Assembly: GCA_963793415.1 (NCBI GenBank)
Contig: CAWCAC010000002.1
Location: 186,001 to 250,000 of the forward strand
Direction of reading: 5' to 3'
Origin: CAXMST01 sp963793415
GTDB lineage: Bacteria > Actinomycetota > Thermoleophilia > Solirubrobacterales > 70-9
Length of the DNA stretch: 64,000 nt
In this document: in pieces, positions 1-8,380 of the stretch
Layout: each line of letters opens with the position of its first letter
Position numbering within the stretch: position 1 is the stretch's first letter
Notes under the pieces: model-generated
Seen by the model: the letters and a program-made list of their open reading frames with translations, nothing else
Database searches by the model: none
What the model was told of the DNA's origin: nothing
Position numbers and translations under genes: made by a program

Positions 1-696
1 GCCTGTGTAGGGGTTGCCGAGCGCCTGCCGCGGCCCGTACGTGTTCAGGTAGCGGAGCGCCACCGTCTCGATCCCGTAGGCCTCGCCGAGTACGAGCGCG
101 AGCTCCTCGGTGTCGCGCTTGGAGATCCCGTAGACGCTGACCGGCTGCAGCGGCCGGTCCTCGCGGACGGGGATCGGGCTCAGCTCGCGCTCGCAGTTCG
201 GGCACCTCGGTTCCCAGTCGCGCTCGCGCAGCTGCGCGACCGGGCGCAGCCCCGGCGCCACCTCGCCGTGCTCGGGGCACTCGTAGGAGCCCTCCCCGTA
301 GACGACCATCGAGGAGGCGACGACGACGCGCCTGATCTCGTCGCGGCGGGCGATCACCTGCTCGAACAGAGTCGCGGTGCCGCCGCTGTTGGAGTCGATC
401 GCCTTGCGCACGTTGACCATCGACTCGCCGTTGCCGACGATGCCGCCGAGGTGGAAGACGCGGTCGCAGCCGTCGAGCGCCCGCTCGACGTCGTCGGCGC
501 TGCGCAGGTCCCCGACGACGAGCTCGGCATCGGCCGGCAGGTGCTCGGGCGGCTCGCCCGAGGGATGGGCGAGCGGATCGAGGCTGTCGAGCACCCGCAC
601 CTCCTCGCCCGCGGCGAGCAGGGCCTCGACCAGGTGGCAGCCGATGAAGCCGGCGCCGCCGGTGACGAGCGCCTTCTGTCCCGCGCCGCCGCTCAC
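1..696 (-). CDS. NAD-dependent epimerase/dehydratase, 3' end beyond the window
   Basis: Extended short-chain dehydrogenase acting on a nucleotide sugar in the cytoplasm. Reading leftward from a GTG at 696, the protein opens with the NAD-binding motif TGGAGFIG (residues 13-20) and later shows the active-site YGISK motif. About 232 residues are present and the C-terminal substrate domain lies past base 1. An insertion after the YGEGS segment carries a CPEH and a CPNC motif, which look like a small zinc-binding knuckle; a similar insert is known to me from some actinobacterial sugar epimerases. The start overlaps the stop of the upstream membrane transferase by four bases (GTGA), so the two are probably co-translated. 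The exact sugar substrate cannot be told. Confidence 0.85.
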   Translation of the reverse strand, partial: MSGGAGQKALVTGGAGFIGCHLVEALLAAGEEVRVLDSLDPLAHPSGEPPEHLPADAELVVGDLRSADDVERALDGCDRVFHLGGIVGNGESMVNVRKAIDSNSGGTATLFEQVIARRDEIRRVVVASSMVVYGEGSYECPEHGEVAPGLRPVAQLRERDWEPRCPNCERELSPIPVREDRPLQPVSVYGISKRDTEELALVLGEAYGIETVALRYLNTYGPRQALGNPYTG

Positions 697-2003
697 CAGA
701 CCGTGTTCACCGCGAGCTCGGTCAGCAGCGCCTGTCCTGCGAGGAGTCCGATCACGAGCGGAACCTTCTCACGCGGGACGACCGCGGCGGCGGCCAGACA
801 GGCGAGCGGCCCGAGGAAGAGCCAGATCCGCTCCGTCTCCGCCTTGCTGAAGCCGAGCAGCGCCGCGATCACGACCACGGCGAACAGCGAGACGGCGATC
901 GCGTTGCCGGTGCCCAGAGCCCGGGCCGTGTACCAGGCGACCGGGGCGCCGGTGAAGACGAAGAAGGCGACCGGCGATCCGAACAGCCAGAAGATCCACG
1001 GGCGCGCGTTCGAGATCCCGAGCTCGTAGGCCTCGTTCGCGGAGTGGAGCACGCCGAGCGGGTCATAGCCGGAGGCAGCGAAGAGGCTCAGGTAGGTGAA
1101 GCCGAGCACGAAACCGGCGAGCAGGCCGAGCAGCAGACCCTGCTTGATCCCATCGCGGAGCATCACGAACAGGGCGGCGAAGGCGCCAATCGCGAGCAGC
1201 GCCCAGGAGAAGAAGGAGGCGATCGCGAGCGCGACGGCGCCGATCGTCCGGCTCCCCCACTCGCGACCGAGGAAGAGCGGCACGCAGACGAGCCCGAGCG
1301 TCGCGAACAGCGCGTCGGCCGAGGCGACGCCGTAGATCATCGCCGCGGGCGAGAAGGCGAGCATCGCGGCGGCGGCGCGCGCCTGCCCCTCTTCGAGGTC
1401 GAGCCTCCGTCCCGCCCACCAGGTCAGCGGCACCGCGAGGATCCCGGCGACGATCACGAGCGCGGCGAAGGCCTCGGGCCCGTCGATCCCGAGCCAGTGG
1501 CCGAGAAGCAGCGTGCCCGGAGGATGAGCCGAGGGGTGGATCGGCAGCGACGGCGCCAGCTCCGAGAAGCGGTCGAGGAGAAAGTGGACGCCGACCTTGT
1601 CGACGGCGCTGAGCGCAGGCAGGTACTCGTTCGCCGCCTCCGGGTCGAGGCCGAAGACCGAGTACCAGGCGTCGACCCCGTCGCGGACAGCGGCCAGCCC
1701 GAGCCGCGCGCCCAGGCCGAGCAGGGTGATCGCGATCAGGAAGGTGGCCGGCGAGCCGAGCCCGCGCACGAACGGGATCGAGGCGGCGACGCAGGCAGCG
1801 AGCACCAGCGCCCAGAGCACCTGGGCGTCGCCGAAGACCGGGTCCCAGGTGACGAAGAAGGGTGGATTCGCCGTCCCGAGCCCGGCACCGGCGCCGCTGG
1901 CGATCAGCCCCCAGGCGACGGTCGCCAGGGCGACGGCGCTGAGCGCGAGCGCGGTCCCGGTGCCGGGCTCGCGCAGGAAGTGACGGGAAGACCCGGAGCT
2001 CAC
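693..2003 (-). CDS. polytopic membrane glycosyltransferase (GT-C / ArnT-like)
   Basis: 436-residue integral membrane protein with about ten hydrophobic segments. A luminal loop carries PIHPSAHPPGT, resembling the HPPG loop of GT-C fold transferases that use polyprenyl-phosphate sugars, so transfer of a lipid-linked sugar on the outer face of the membrane is likely. It lies directly upstream of, and overlaps, the sugar epimerase gene, and is divergent from the GT2 gene at 2075, which could make the polyprenyl-phosphate sugar it needs. The start is a GTG with no clear Shine-Dalgarno sequence. The GT-C assignment is by topology and motif only. Confidence 0.65.
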   Translation of the reverse strand: MSSGSSRHFLREPGTGTALALSAVALATVAWGLIASGAGAGLGTANPPFFVTWDPVFGDAQVLWALVLAACVAASIPFVRGLGSPATFLIAITLLGLGARLGLAAVRDGVDAWYSVFGLDPEAANEYLPALSAVDKVGVHFLLDRFSELAPSLPIHPSAHPPGTLLLGHWLGIDGPEAFAALVIVAGILAVPLTWWAGRRLDLEEGQARAAAAMLAFSPAAMIYGVASADALFATLGLVCVPLFLGREWGSRTIGAVALAIASFFSWALLAIGAFAALFVMLRDGIKQGLLLGLLAGFVLGFTYLSLFAASGYDPLGVLHSANEAYELGISNARPWIFWLFGSPVAFFVFTGAPVAWYTARALGTGNAIAVSLFAVVVIAALLGFSKAETERIWLFLGPLACLAAAAVVPREKVPLVIGLLAGQALLTELAVNTVW

Positions 2004-2074
2004 GCAGCGGAGACAACCACACGCGGCGCCGAGTTTCCGCGTTCGTAATGAAGGTCCGGGTAGCGTCTCCCTTG

Positions 2075-2755
2075 ATGGAGCCAGGGCCAGGCCCGGACGC
2101 GGGCCCCGATCAGACCGTCGACGTGATCCTCCCCGTCCTCAACGAGGCGGCAGCGCTGCCCGGCGTGCTCGGGGCGATGCCCGCGGACTACCGGCCGCTG
2201 GTCGTCGACAACGGCTCTACCGACGGCTCCTCCGGGATCGCGGCCGAGCTCGGGGCCGAGGTCGTCAGCGAACCGGTGCCCGGATTCGGCTCGGCCTGCT
2301 TCGCCGGGCTCGAGGCGGCGCGCTCGGACGTCGTCTGCTTCATGGACTGCGACGGCTCGCTCGACCCCGCCGACCTGCCGCGGGTGGCCGGCCCCGTGCT
2401 CGCCGGCGAGCGCGAGCTGATGCTCGGCGCCCGGCTCGCCGATCCCGGCGCCTGGCCGGTCCACGCCCGCTTCGCGAACCGCTTCCTGGCGGCGATGATC
2501 CGGCGTCGGACCGGGCTCGCACTGACCGACATCGGACCGATGCGCTGCGCACCACGCAGGAAGCTGCTCGAGCTCGGGATCCGCGACCGACGCTTCGGCT
2601 GGCCGCTGGAGATGGTCCTGCGCGCGCACGAGTCCGGCTGGCGGATCGGCGAGGTCGGCATCCCCTACCGCGAGCGCGAGGGCCGCTCGAAGGTGACGGG
2701 CACGTTCCGCGGCACCGTGAGGACGATCGGCGACATGAGCAAGGCGATGCGATGA
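2075..2755 (+). CDS. family 2 glycosyltransferase (DPM1/polyprenyl-phosphate type)
   Basis: Cytoplasmic GT-A transferase of 226 residues. The N terminus has VILPVLNE (17-24), then VDNGSTDGS (44-52) and the metal/nucleotide motif DCDGS (91-95), the usual order for GT2 enzymes that load a sugar onto a polyprenyl phosphate. An upstream in-frame ATG at 2048 is open, but I place the start at 2075 because TAGCGT lies exactly 8 nt before it, a leaderless arrangement repeated across this window, and because the extra nine residues do not resemble a GT2 N terminus. It begins a rightward operon; its stop overlaps the next start (ATGA at 2752). GT2 and DUF2064 transferases are paired in several bacterial loci. 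Confidence 0.82.
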   Translation: MEPGPGPDAGPDQTVDVILPVLNEAAALPGVLGAMPADYRPLVVDNGSTDGSSGIAAELGAEVVSEPVPGFGSACFAGLEAARSDVVCFMDCDGSLDPADLPRVAGPVLAGERELMLGARLADPGAWPVHARFANRFLAAMIRRRTGLALTDIGPMRCAPRRKLLELGIRDRRFGWPLEMVLRAHESGWRIGEVGIPYREREGRSKVTGTFRGTVRTIGDMSKAMR

Positions 2756-3444
2756 GCGGCGCGGCGCAGTCGGCGTCCGGTGCGCTCGACCCGGCGACGA
2801 TCACCCTGATCGTGATCGCCAAGGAGCCGGTGCCCGGCCGCGCGAAAACGCGCCTCGCCCCGGCGCTCGGCGAGGGGGGCGCCGCCGAGCTCGCCGAGGC
2901 GGCGCTGGCCGACACGCTCGAGGCGGTCTCGGTCGCCGCCCGGTCCGGAGGCAATCGCGTCCTGCTCGCGCTCGACGGCGAACCCGGTCCCTGGCTGCCG
3001 CCGGCGCCGCCGGCGATCCGGATCACGCCCCAGCGTGGCGGCGGGCTCGGCGAGCGGCTCGGAGCTGCCTTCGACGACGCCGCCGGCCCGGCGCTGCTGG
3101 TCGGCATGGACACTCCGCAGCTCCGGCCCGAGACGCTGGGCTCCGCCTGCGCCCTGCTCTCTGCCCCCGGCTGCGACGCGGTGATCGGGCTCGCTGATGA
3201 CGGCGGCTTCTGGGCGCTCGGCCTGCGCGAGCCGGACGCGTCGCTGTTCGTCGGGGTGCCGATGAGCGAGGACGAGACCGGCGCCCGCCAGCTCGAGGCG
3301 CTGCGCGCGGCCGGTCTCGAGACGCTGCACCTGCCGGTGTTGACCGACGTCGACGAGATCGGCGCCGCCGAGCGGGTCGCTGCCGAGGCGCCCGACACGC
3401 GCTTTGCGGCGGCGCTGGCGCGACTGCGGGAAGAGGCGCGATGA
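2752..3444 (+). CDS. DUF2064 / TIGR04282-type nucleotidyl- or glycosyltransferase
   Basis: 230-residue cytoplasmic protein. The signature AKEPVPGRAKTRL (residues 23-35) and later GMDTPQL and DDGGFW mark the DUF2064 family (rSAM/selenodomain-associated transferase 1; some members are named arsenosugar biosynthesis glycosyltransferases). The fold is GT-A like. The substrate is unknown. It is translationally coupled on both sides (ATGA overlaps at 2752 and 3441) with a GT2 transferase and a propeller lipoprotein, so all three probably serve one envelope pathway. Confidence 0.8.
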   Translation: MSGAAQSASGALDPATITLIVIAKEPVPGRAKTRLAPALGEGGAAELAEAALADTLEAVSVAARSGGNRVLLALDGEPGPWLPPAPPAIRITPQRGGGLGERLGAAFDDAAGPALLVGMDTPQLRPETLGSACALLSAPGCDAVIGLADDGGFWALGLREPDASLFVGVPMSEDETGARQLEALRAAGLETLHLPVLTDVDEIGAAERVAAEAPDTRFAAALARLREEAR

Positions 3445-4511
3445 GGGCGCTGACGGTCCCGCGGCTGGTGGCGCTGCTTGCGGTGGCGATGCTGCTGATC
3501 CTGCTGATCGCCGGGTGCGGCTCCGAGGAGGGCTTCCCGCCCCCGGCCGAGCCCGCGACCTCGCCGAAGGTGGAGTCGCTCGAGGACCTGCCCGGCGTCA
3601 TCGTCGACCTCCCGGGCGAGGCCGAGGGCATCGTCGCCGACCCCGAGACCGGGATCGTCGGCGTCAGCGTCCGTGACCCCGACAAGCTGCTGCTGGTCTC
3701 GGACATGCTCCCGCCCGAGCCACGGAAGGGCGAGGTGACGCCCATGGCGAGCCCGAACTGGCGGGAGGTGAAGGTGCCGGAGTCGGCGCGGCACATGCAG
3801 CTCGCCGCGCCCGGCGGCCCGATCCTGACCACGGCCGAGTACACCGACGACCTGGTCGAGGTCTCGCTGCCCGACGGCAAGGTGACGACGACGAAGGTCG
3901 GCGACTTCCCCCACGACGCGACCCAGGCGGACAACGGCCGGATCTTCGTCGCCGACGAGGGTGGCGACTCGATCTCGGTCGTCGAGGACGGCGCCGTGAA
4001 GATGACGCTGCCGGCGCCAGAGCAACCGGGCGGTGTCGCCGCCTCCGGCAACAGCATCGGCGTGATCGCCGTCGCCGAGCGAGCGCTGGGCACCTACGAC
4101 GCCGACACGCTGGAGCCGACCGGACAGATCGACGCCGGCGTCGGCCCGACCCACATCGCCGCCGGCCCCGACGGCCGCTTCTACGTCGCCGACACCCAGG
4201 GGGACGCGATTCTGATCTTCGAGCCCGGGCCCGAGCCGCGCCTGCTCGACCGCGCCAACCTGCCCGGCAGCCCCTACGGGATCGCGATCGACGAGCGCAA
4301 CGAGATGCTCTGGGTGACCCAGACGGCCCGCAATCGCGTAGTCGGTTTCGAATTGACCGATCTCGCCCCCAGGAGAGTCGTCAGCTACGCGACCGTCGAG
4401 CAGCCGAACACGGTCGCCGTCGATCCGGCGACCGGGGTCGTCTATGTCGCCGGCCGCGCCAACGGCGAGCTGCAGGCGATCGATCCCGCCAGGGAGACCG
4501 GGGACGCCTGA
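3441..4511 (+). CDS. lipoprotein with YncE/NHL-like beta-propeller
   Basis: 356 residues. The N terminus is a lipoprotein signal with lipobox IAGC (Cys26). The rest is made of repeated 40-45 residue blades with patterns such as GIVADPETG, RIFVADEGGDSISV, RFYVADTQGDAILIF and VVYVAGRANGELQ, giving a six- or seven-bladed propeller on the outer face of the membrane. Such propellers usually bind partner proteins or ligands. It overlaps both neighbours and directly precedes the molybdopterin oxidoreductase (stop and start share a base at 4511, TGATG), so an accessory role to that enzyme is a reasonable inference. Confidence 0.78.
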   Translation: MRALTVPRLVALLAVAMLLILLIAGCGSEEGFPPPAEPATSPKVESLEDLPGVIVDLPGEAEGIVADPETGIVGVSVRDPDKLLLVSDMLPPEPRKGEVTPMASPNWREVKVPESARHMQLAAPGGPILTTAEYTDDLVEVSLPDGKVTTTKVGDFPHDATQADNGRIFVADEGGDSISVVEDGAVKMTLPAPEQPGGVAASGNSIGVIAVAERALGTYDADTLEPTGQIDAGVGPTHIAAGPDGRFYVADTQGDAILIFEPGPEPRLLDRANLPGSPYGIAIDERNEMLWVTQTARNRVVGFELTDLAPRRVVSYATVEQPNTVAVDPATGVVYVAGRANGELQAIDPARETGDA

Positions 4512-5881
4512 TGAGCGCGCCGGGGGAGAGCGAGCGGCCGAAGAACTCCGGGGCGCTCGGCGGGCTCGCCGACTCGGTGCGGATCAGCGCCGAGGCGAAG
4601 CAGCCGCCGGCGCCGATGCCACCCGAGCGCGGGCCCTTCGACCGCGACTTCTGGCGCAGCCCGCTGCGCGGCGAGTGGCTGACCTCGTTCCTCGGCTCGA
4701 TGCTGCTGCCGCTGGTCCTGATCGCGGGGATCACGGGCTTTCTCTCGCACGCCGCCTACGACCCCGACCTCGGCGCCAACGGGATCACCGGTGGCTTCGA
4801 CGACGGCTTCTACTTCTTCGACTGGCCGACCAACCCGGCCTGGCTCTACTCGGTCACCCAGGGCCTTCACATCCTCTGCGGGCTCGGCGCGATCCCGATC
4901 CTGATCGCGAAGCTCTGGTCGGTGATCCCGAAGCTGTTCTCGCGGCCGCCGGTGACCTCGGTCGCGATCGGGCTCGAGCGGCTCAGCATCGCGACGCTGG
5001 TCGGCTCCGCGCTGTTCCTGTTCGCGACCGGCACGCTCAACATCACCTACTGGCTGCCGTTCCCGTTTCCGTTCACCCCGGCCCACTACTACGCGGCGAT
5101 CGTCTTCACGGCGGCGCTCGCTCTGCACGTGCTCGTCAAGCTGCCGGTGATCCGCGACGCGTTCGGCCGCGACGGTGTCTTCCGGCCGCTCGGCGAGGGA
5201 ATCGAGATGATGCGCGCCGCCGGTCCCGAGGAGACCGCCCGGGACTCACTGGCGGCGACCAACCCGGCCTCGCCGACTATCTCCCGCCGCGGCCTGATCG
5301 GGACGGTCGCCGGCGCCTCGGCCGGGATCGTCGCGCTCAACGTGGGCACCAACATCCTCTCGCCGCTGCGCGAGACCTCGCTGCTCTCGGCCCGCGGCCA
5401 GAGCTACGGCGACGGCCCGAACGACTTCCAGGTCAACAAGACCGCCGAGCTCGCCGGGATCGACCCGGGGCAGACGGGAGCGAGCTGGAGGCTGGTCCTG
5501 ACCGGCGGCGAGCAGGACGTCGAGCTGAGCCGGGACGAGCTACTCGCGATGGAGCTGCGAACCGAGCGCCTGCCGATCGCCTGCGTCGAGGGCTGGACCT
5601 CCTGGCAGACCTGGACCGGGGTGCCGCTGCGGGAACTCGCCGCCCTGGCCGGCTTCGAGCGCGCGACGGTGTTCGTCGAGTCGCTGCAGGAAGCGGGGGC
5701 GTTCGCGCAGACGACGCTCAACGACGGACAGGTCGATGACGATCGCTCGCTGCTGGCGCTGGAGGTCAACGGCGTCGACCTCTCCCCCGACCACGGCTAC
5801 CCGGCACGGGTGATCGTGCCGGCGCTGCCCGGCGTCCACAACACGAAGTGGGTCAAGCGGATGACCTTCACGCAGGCGTAG
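4511..5881 (+). CDS. membrane-anchored molybdopterin-dependent oxidoreductase (SuoX/YedY fold)
   Basis: 456-residue fusion. Residues 55-215 hold four hydrophobic helices with conserved-looking histidines (H80, H120, H206), resembling a b-type cytochrome anchor. A twin-arginine-like stretch SRRGLIG (258-264) and another hydrophobic segment follow, then a sulfite-oxidase-type Moco domain (about 300-456). The motif IACVEGW places Cys358 as the likely Mo ligand, and the C terminus GVHNTKWVKRMTF matches the family end. The enzyme would act outside the membrane and pass electrons to the heme anchor. Substrate unknown. It is embedded in the overlapping operon with a propeller lipoprotein before it and a membrane protein after it. 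Confidence 0.85.
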   Translation: MSAPGESERPKNSGALGGLADSVRISAEAKQPPAPMPPERGPFDRDFWRSPLRGEWLTSFLGSMLLPLVLIAGITGFLSHAAYDPDLGANGITGGFDDGFYFFDWPTNPAWLYSVTQGLHILCGLGAIPILIAKLWSVIPKLFSRPPVTSVAIGLERLSIATLVGSALFLFATGTLNITYWLPFPFPFTPAHYYAAIVFTAALALHVLVKLPVIRDAFGRDGVFRPLGEGIEMMRAAGPEETARDSLAATNPASPTISRRGLIGTVAGASAGIVALNVGTNILSPLRETSLLSARGQSYGDGPNDFQVNKTAELAGIDPGQTGASWRLVLTGGEQDVELSRDELLAMELRTERLPIACVEGWTSWQTWTGVPLRELAALAGFERATVFVESLQEAGAFAQTTLNDGQVDDDRSLLALEVNGVDLSPDHGYPARVIVPALPGVHNTKWVKRMTFTQA

Positions 5882-5887
5882 GGCGAG

Positions 5888-6559
5888 ATGGCGGAGACGA
5901 CCGAGACACGCAACCGGGCCGACCGCTTCCGCTACGAGTACGGGGCCGGGCCGCTGCACCTGATCGCAGTCCTCGCGAGCCTCGCGATCGCGCTGTACGC
6001 GATCCTCCGCATCTTCGAGATCCCCAGCACCGGCGGGATCCTGCTCTGGATGGGCGCCGCGATCGTGATTCACGACCTGATCGCCTGGCCCCTGTACACG
6101 CTGCTGATGCGCATCGCCGAGGAGGGCATCGACGCGAGCGTGCGGCCGCGGCGACGGGCGCTGTTGACCCTCAACCACATCCGCATCCCGGCCGCCTTCT
6201 CGCTGGCCCTGCTGTTGATCAGCTTCCCGCTCGTGTTCGTGATCGACGAGCCCTATTACATGGCGACCACGGGTCTGGACCTCGACCGCTACCTCGGCAA
6301 CTGGCTGCTGATCACCGGCGTCATGTTCGCCGTCTCCGGACTGCTGCTGGCGCTGAAGCTGCGCAGCCGCTCGGCCGCTCGGCCGATGATCGCCGGCGGC
6401 GGCGCTGCTGCCGCCGGACCGGCGCGGCCCGCCGACCCACCACCGCCGCCGCGGGCCCTGGTCTGGGCGGCGAAGGGGACGCTGTTGGTTGGAGCGCTGT
6501 TCGCCGCCTGGGTCGTCGCGCTTGCGATCTACGGCGTGATCGAGTCGTTCCCGATCTGA
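5888..6559 (+). CDS. membrane protein of the molybdopterin oxidoreductase operon
   Basis: 223 residues with five likely transmembrane segments and a proline/alanine-rich cytoplasmic loop (around residues 165-185) before the last helix. I do not recognise the family. It starts 6 nt after the oxidoreductase stop, with GGGCGAG just ahead of the ATG as a possible ribosome site, so it is the last gene of the operon that begins at 2075. It may be an additional membrane subunit. Confidence 0.7.
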   Translation: MAETTETRNRADRFRYEYGAGPLHLIAVLASLAIALYAILRIFEIPSTGGILLWMGAAIVIHDLIAWPLYTLLMRIAEEGIDASVRPRRRALLTLNHIRIPAAFSLALLLISFPLVFVIDEPYYMATTGLDLDRYLGNWLLITGVMFAVSGLLLALKLRSRSAARPMIAGGGAAAAGPARPADPPPPPRALVWAAKGTLLVGALFAAWVVALAIYGVIESFPI

Positions 6560-6619
6560 GCCGGTGCCGGCACGCGCCGGCAGCCATCGGTGCGCCGGCG
6601 ACGCCTAGCTTCGGCGGCG

Positions 6620-7294
6620 ATGGGCAGAGACGGCGGCTCTGGAAGCGCGGATCGGCGGTGTTTGGCCCGGCGGGAGTCGGGCGCGGCCAGCGTCGAGCAC
6701 GCGGCGCTGGTGCTGCTGGCGGCCGTGGTCGCGTTCGCGGCCGTCGCCGGAGCACGGCTCGTGGCGAAGGACGATCCGACCCCCGACCTCGCCTCGGCGC
6801 TGCTGCGCAAGCAGCGCTGCGCGGTCGCCTACCCCGGCCCCTGCTGGCAGGACCCGCTGACCGAGGCCTACGGGCGCCGGATCGCCGGGGCGGTCCGGGC
6901 CCTGGCGCCGGCGGTGGAGGCGGTCGGCGGCCTGGTCGGGGTCGACTACCGGCGGTGCCGTGGGGTGCGCTGCGCGACGCCGCGGCCCGGGGCCGAGGGC
7001 GCGCACCTGACGCTCTCGGGCCGGCGCACCGCTGCCTTCACCTCGATCGCCGAGCGCGGCGACGGTTCGGTCGCGATCGACTACTGGATCTACCGGCCGA
7101 CGATCGGCTGGGAGCGGGTGGCGGTGGAGGCCGGTGTCGCGACGCTCGATCGCTACGCGGCGACGCCGCTGCCGGAGACGGCCGACCCGCAACTGATCCC
7201 GCTGGAGACGACCCTCGGGCGCGACGAGGCGCGCTTCCCGCCGGCCGAGGAGCCGCCGTGGCGGGGCCGGATCGAGAGTCGCTGGGGGCTGTGA
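6620..7294 (+). CDS. secreted/pilin-like protein with Flp/TadE-type N terminus
   Basis: 224 residues if translation begins at the ATG at 6620. TAGCTT lies exactly 8 nt before it, fitting a leaderless start; an upstream GTG at 6590 is less likely. The motif RRESGAASVEHAAL followed by a hydrophobic segment looks like the class III signal of Flp/TadE pseudopilins, cut before the hydrophobic stretch. The remainder is a cysteine-containing soluble domain (paired cysteines in RKQRCAV...GPCW and RRCRGVRC) that I do not recognise. No tad genes are adjacent, so this may be an isolated envelope protein. Confidence 0.65.
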   Translation: MGRDGGSGSADRRCLARRESGAASVEHAALVLLAAVVAFAAVAGARLVAKDDPTPDLASALLRKQRCAVAYPGPCWQDPLTEAYGRRIAGAVRALAPAVEAVGGLVGVDYRRCRGVRCATPRPGAEGAHLTLSGRRTAAFTSIAERGDGSVAIDYWIYRPTIGWERVAVEAGVATLDRYAATPLPETADPQLIPLETTLGRDEARFPPAEEPPWRGRIESRWGL

Positions 7295-7328
7295 AGGAAG
7301 GAGACAGGTATGAATGGCCGCGCGGCGC

Positions 7329-7356
7329 TCAAGATCCGTCGCCGGCCGGCCGATAG
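7329..7356 (+). promoter_or_regulatory. candidate sigma-28-type promoter
   Basis: TCAAGATC (7329-7336), 12 nt, then GCCGATAG (7349-7356). This is close to the flagellar/WhiG sigma consensus (TAAAG/TCAAG, 11-15 nt, GCCGATAA). It would give a leader of about 60 nt to the TolB-like gene at 7425. Inference from two short boxes only. Confidence 0.35.
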
Positions 7357-7424
7357 CTGGGGGGTAAGCCACGGGCTCACACAGGTCGCGGGACCAACAC
7401 CACAATCCTCAGGTAGGGAGCATC

Positions 7425-8315
7425 TTGAAGAGAGCACTGACGCTCGCGGCGATCGTCGTCGCGTTCATTTCGATTGCCGTTCCCCAAGCAGCCTCGGCTG
7501 CGAAGAACGGGCCGATCCTGTTCACCGACTACGACGCGATCTGGCGGGTCAACGCCGACGGATCGGGGATCAAGAAGGTCCTCAACAAGCCCGCCTGGAG
7601 CATGGCTGCCTCGCCCGACGGCAAGCGCCTGCTCTACACCCACGGCGGCCTCTACCTGACCGGAATCAACGGCGGCAAGGTCAAGAACCTGCTCAAGCGC
7701 TACCCGACCGAGGACAACTTCGCCGGCGTCAACTGGGCTTCGTGGGCCCCAAACGGAAAGAGGATCGTCTTCGCCGGGCAGAACGACACCCGGCTCTACA
7801 CGATCAAGCCGAACGGAAAGGGCCTCCGGTACCTGCTCGGCAAGAACCGGACGGGGACCAGCCAGCCGGCGTACTCGCCGAACGGGCGTGAGATCGCGTT
7901 CCTCGACACGTGGGCCGGGTCGTCGCTGATGGCGGTCAACGTCAAGACCGGCAAGGAGCGGCTGATCTACCCGGGCGACGGTCCGGCGGGGACGGCTGTG
8001 GACTTCGATTGGCACCCGAGCGGACAGCGGATCGCGTTCTACGCGCCGTACCGGGACTGGATGATCAACGCCGACGGCAGCGGACTGCGGCAGATCTCGC
8101 CCGACCAGGCCTTCGTCTCCTACGAGGACCTGACCTACTCGCCCGACGGAACGAGGCTCGTGGGACGGACGGTCGCCAACGGCGGCACGACCAGCGAGCT
8201 CTGGCTGATGGACGGCAACTTCGGCGCCGGACCGGGTGGCTTCGTCGATGAGATCACGACCGGGTTTCCCGGCAGCGCCTTCGCGCCTGAGTGGGCGCCG
8301 CTTCGGGCGAAGTAG
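7425..8315 (+). CDS. secreted TolB/WD40-like beta-propeller protein
   Basis: 296 residues starting at TTG 7425, supported by AGGTAGGGAG four bases upstream. Residues 1-26 are a cleavable signal peptide ending in AAS-A. The mature part has repeated propeller blades with the TolB-type pattern: MAASPDGKRLLY, ASWAPNGKRIVF, PAYSPNGREIAF, WHPSGQRIAF, LTYSPDGTRLV. It is probably an extracytoplasmic binding or scaffold protein; no enzymatic motif is visible. It has its own leader with a possible sigma-28-like promoter at 7329-7356. Confidence 0.8.
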   Translation: MKRALTLAAIVVAFISIAVPQAASAAKNGPILFTDYDAIWRVNADGSGIKKVLNKPAWSMAASPDGKRLLYTHGGLYLTGINGGKVKNLLKRYPTEDNFAGVNWASWAPNGKRIVFAGQNDTRLYTIKPNGKGLRYLLGKNRTGTSQPAYSPNGREIAFLDTWAGSSLMAVNVKTGKERLIYPGDGPAGTAVDFDWHPSGQRIAFYAPYRDWMINADGSGLRQISPDQAFVSYEDLTYSPDGTRLVGRTVANGGTTSELWLMDGNFGAGPGGFVDEITTGFPGSAFAPEWAPLRAK

Positions 8316-8331
8316 CGGTTGGCTCCCAGCC

Positions 8332-8364
8332 CGGGACGGCCCGCTCGGGGGGCGGGCCGTCCCG
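8332..8364. terminator. perfect 13-bp stem-loop between convergent genes
   Basis: Arms 8332-8344 and 8352-8364 pair perfectly (CGGGACGGCCCGC) with a 7-nt loop. It follows the TolB-like stop by 16 nt and precedes the stop of the leftward AHSA1 gene. There is no U-tract on either side, so it is a GC-rich, probably bidirectional terminator. Confidence 0.65.
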
Positions 8365-8380
8365 TAGCCGCTGCCCCTGC

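Noticed and set aside
7310..7891. ATG at 7310 with an excellent ribosome site (AAGGAGACAGGT)
   Set aside because: Its frame runs out of phase through the TolB-like gene and becomes Arg/Gln-rich; the good upstream site may be chance or belong to a decayed leader ORF.
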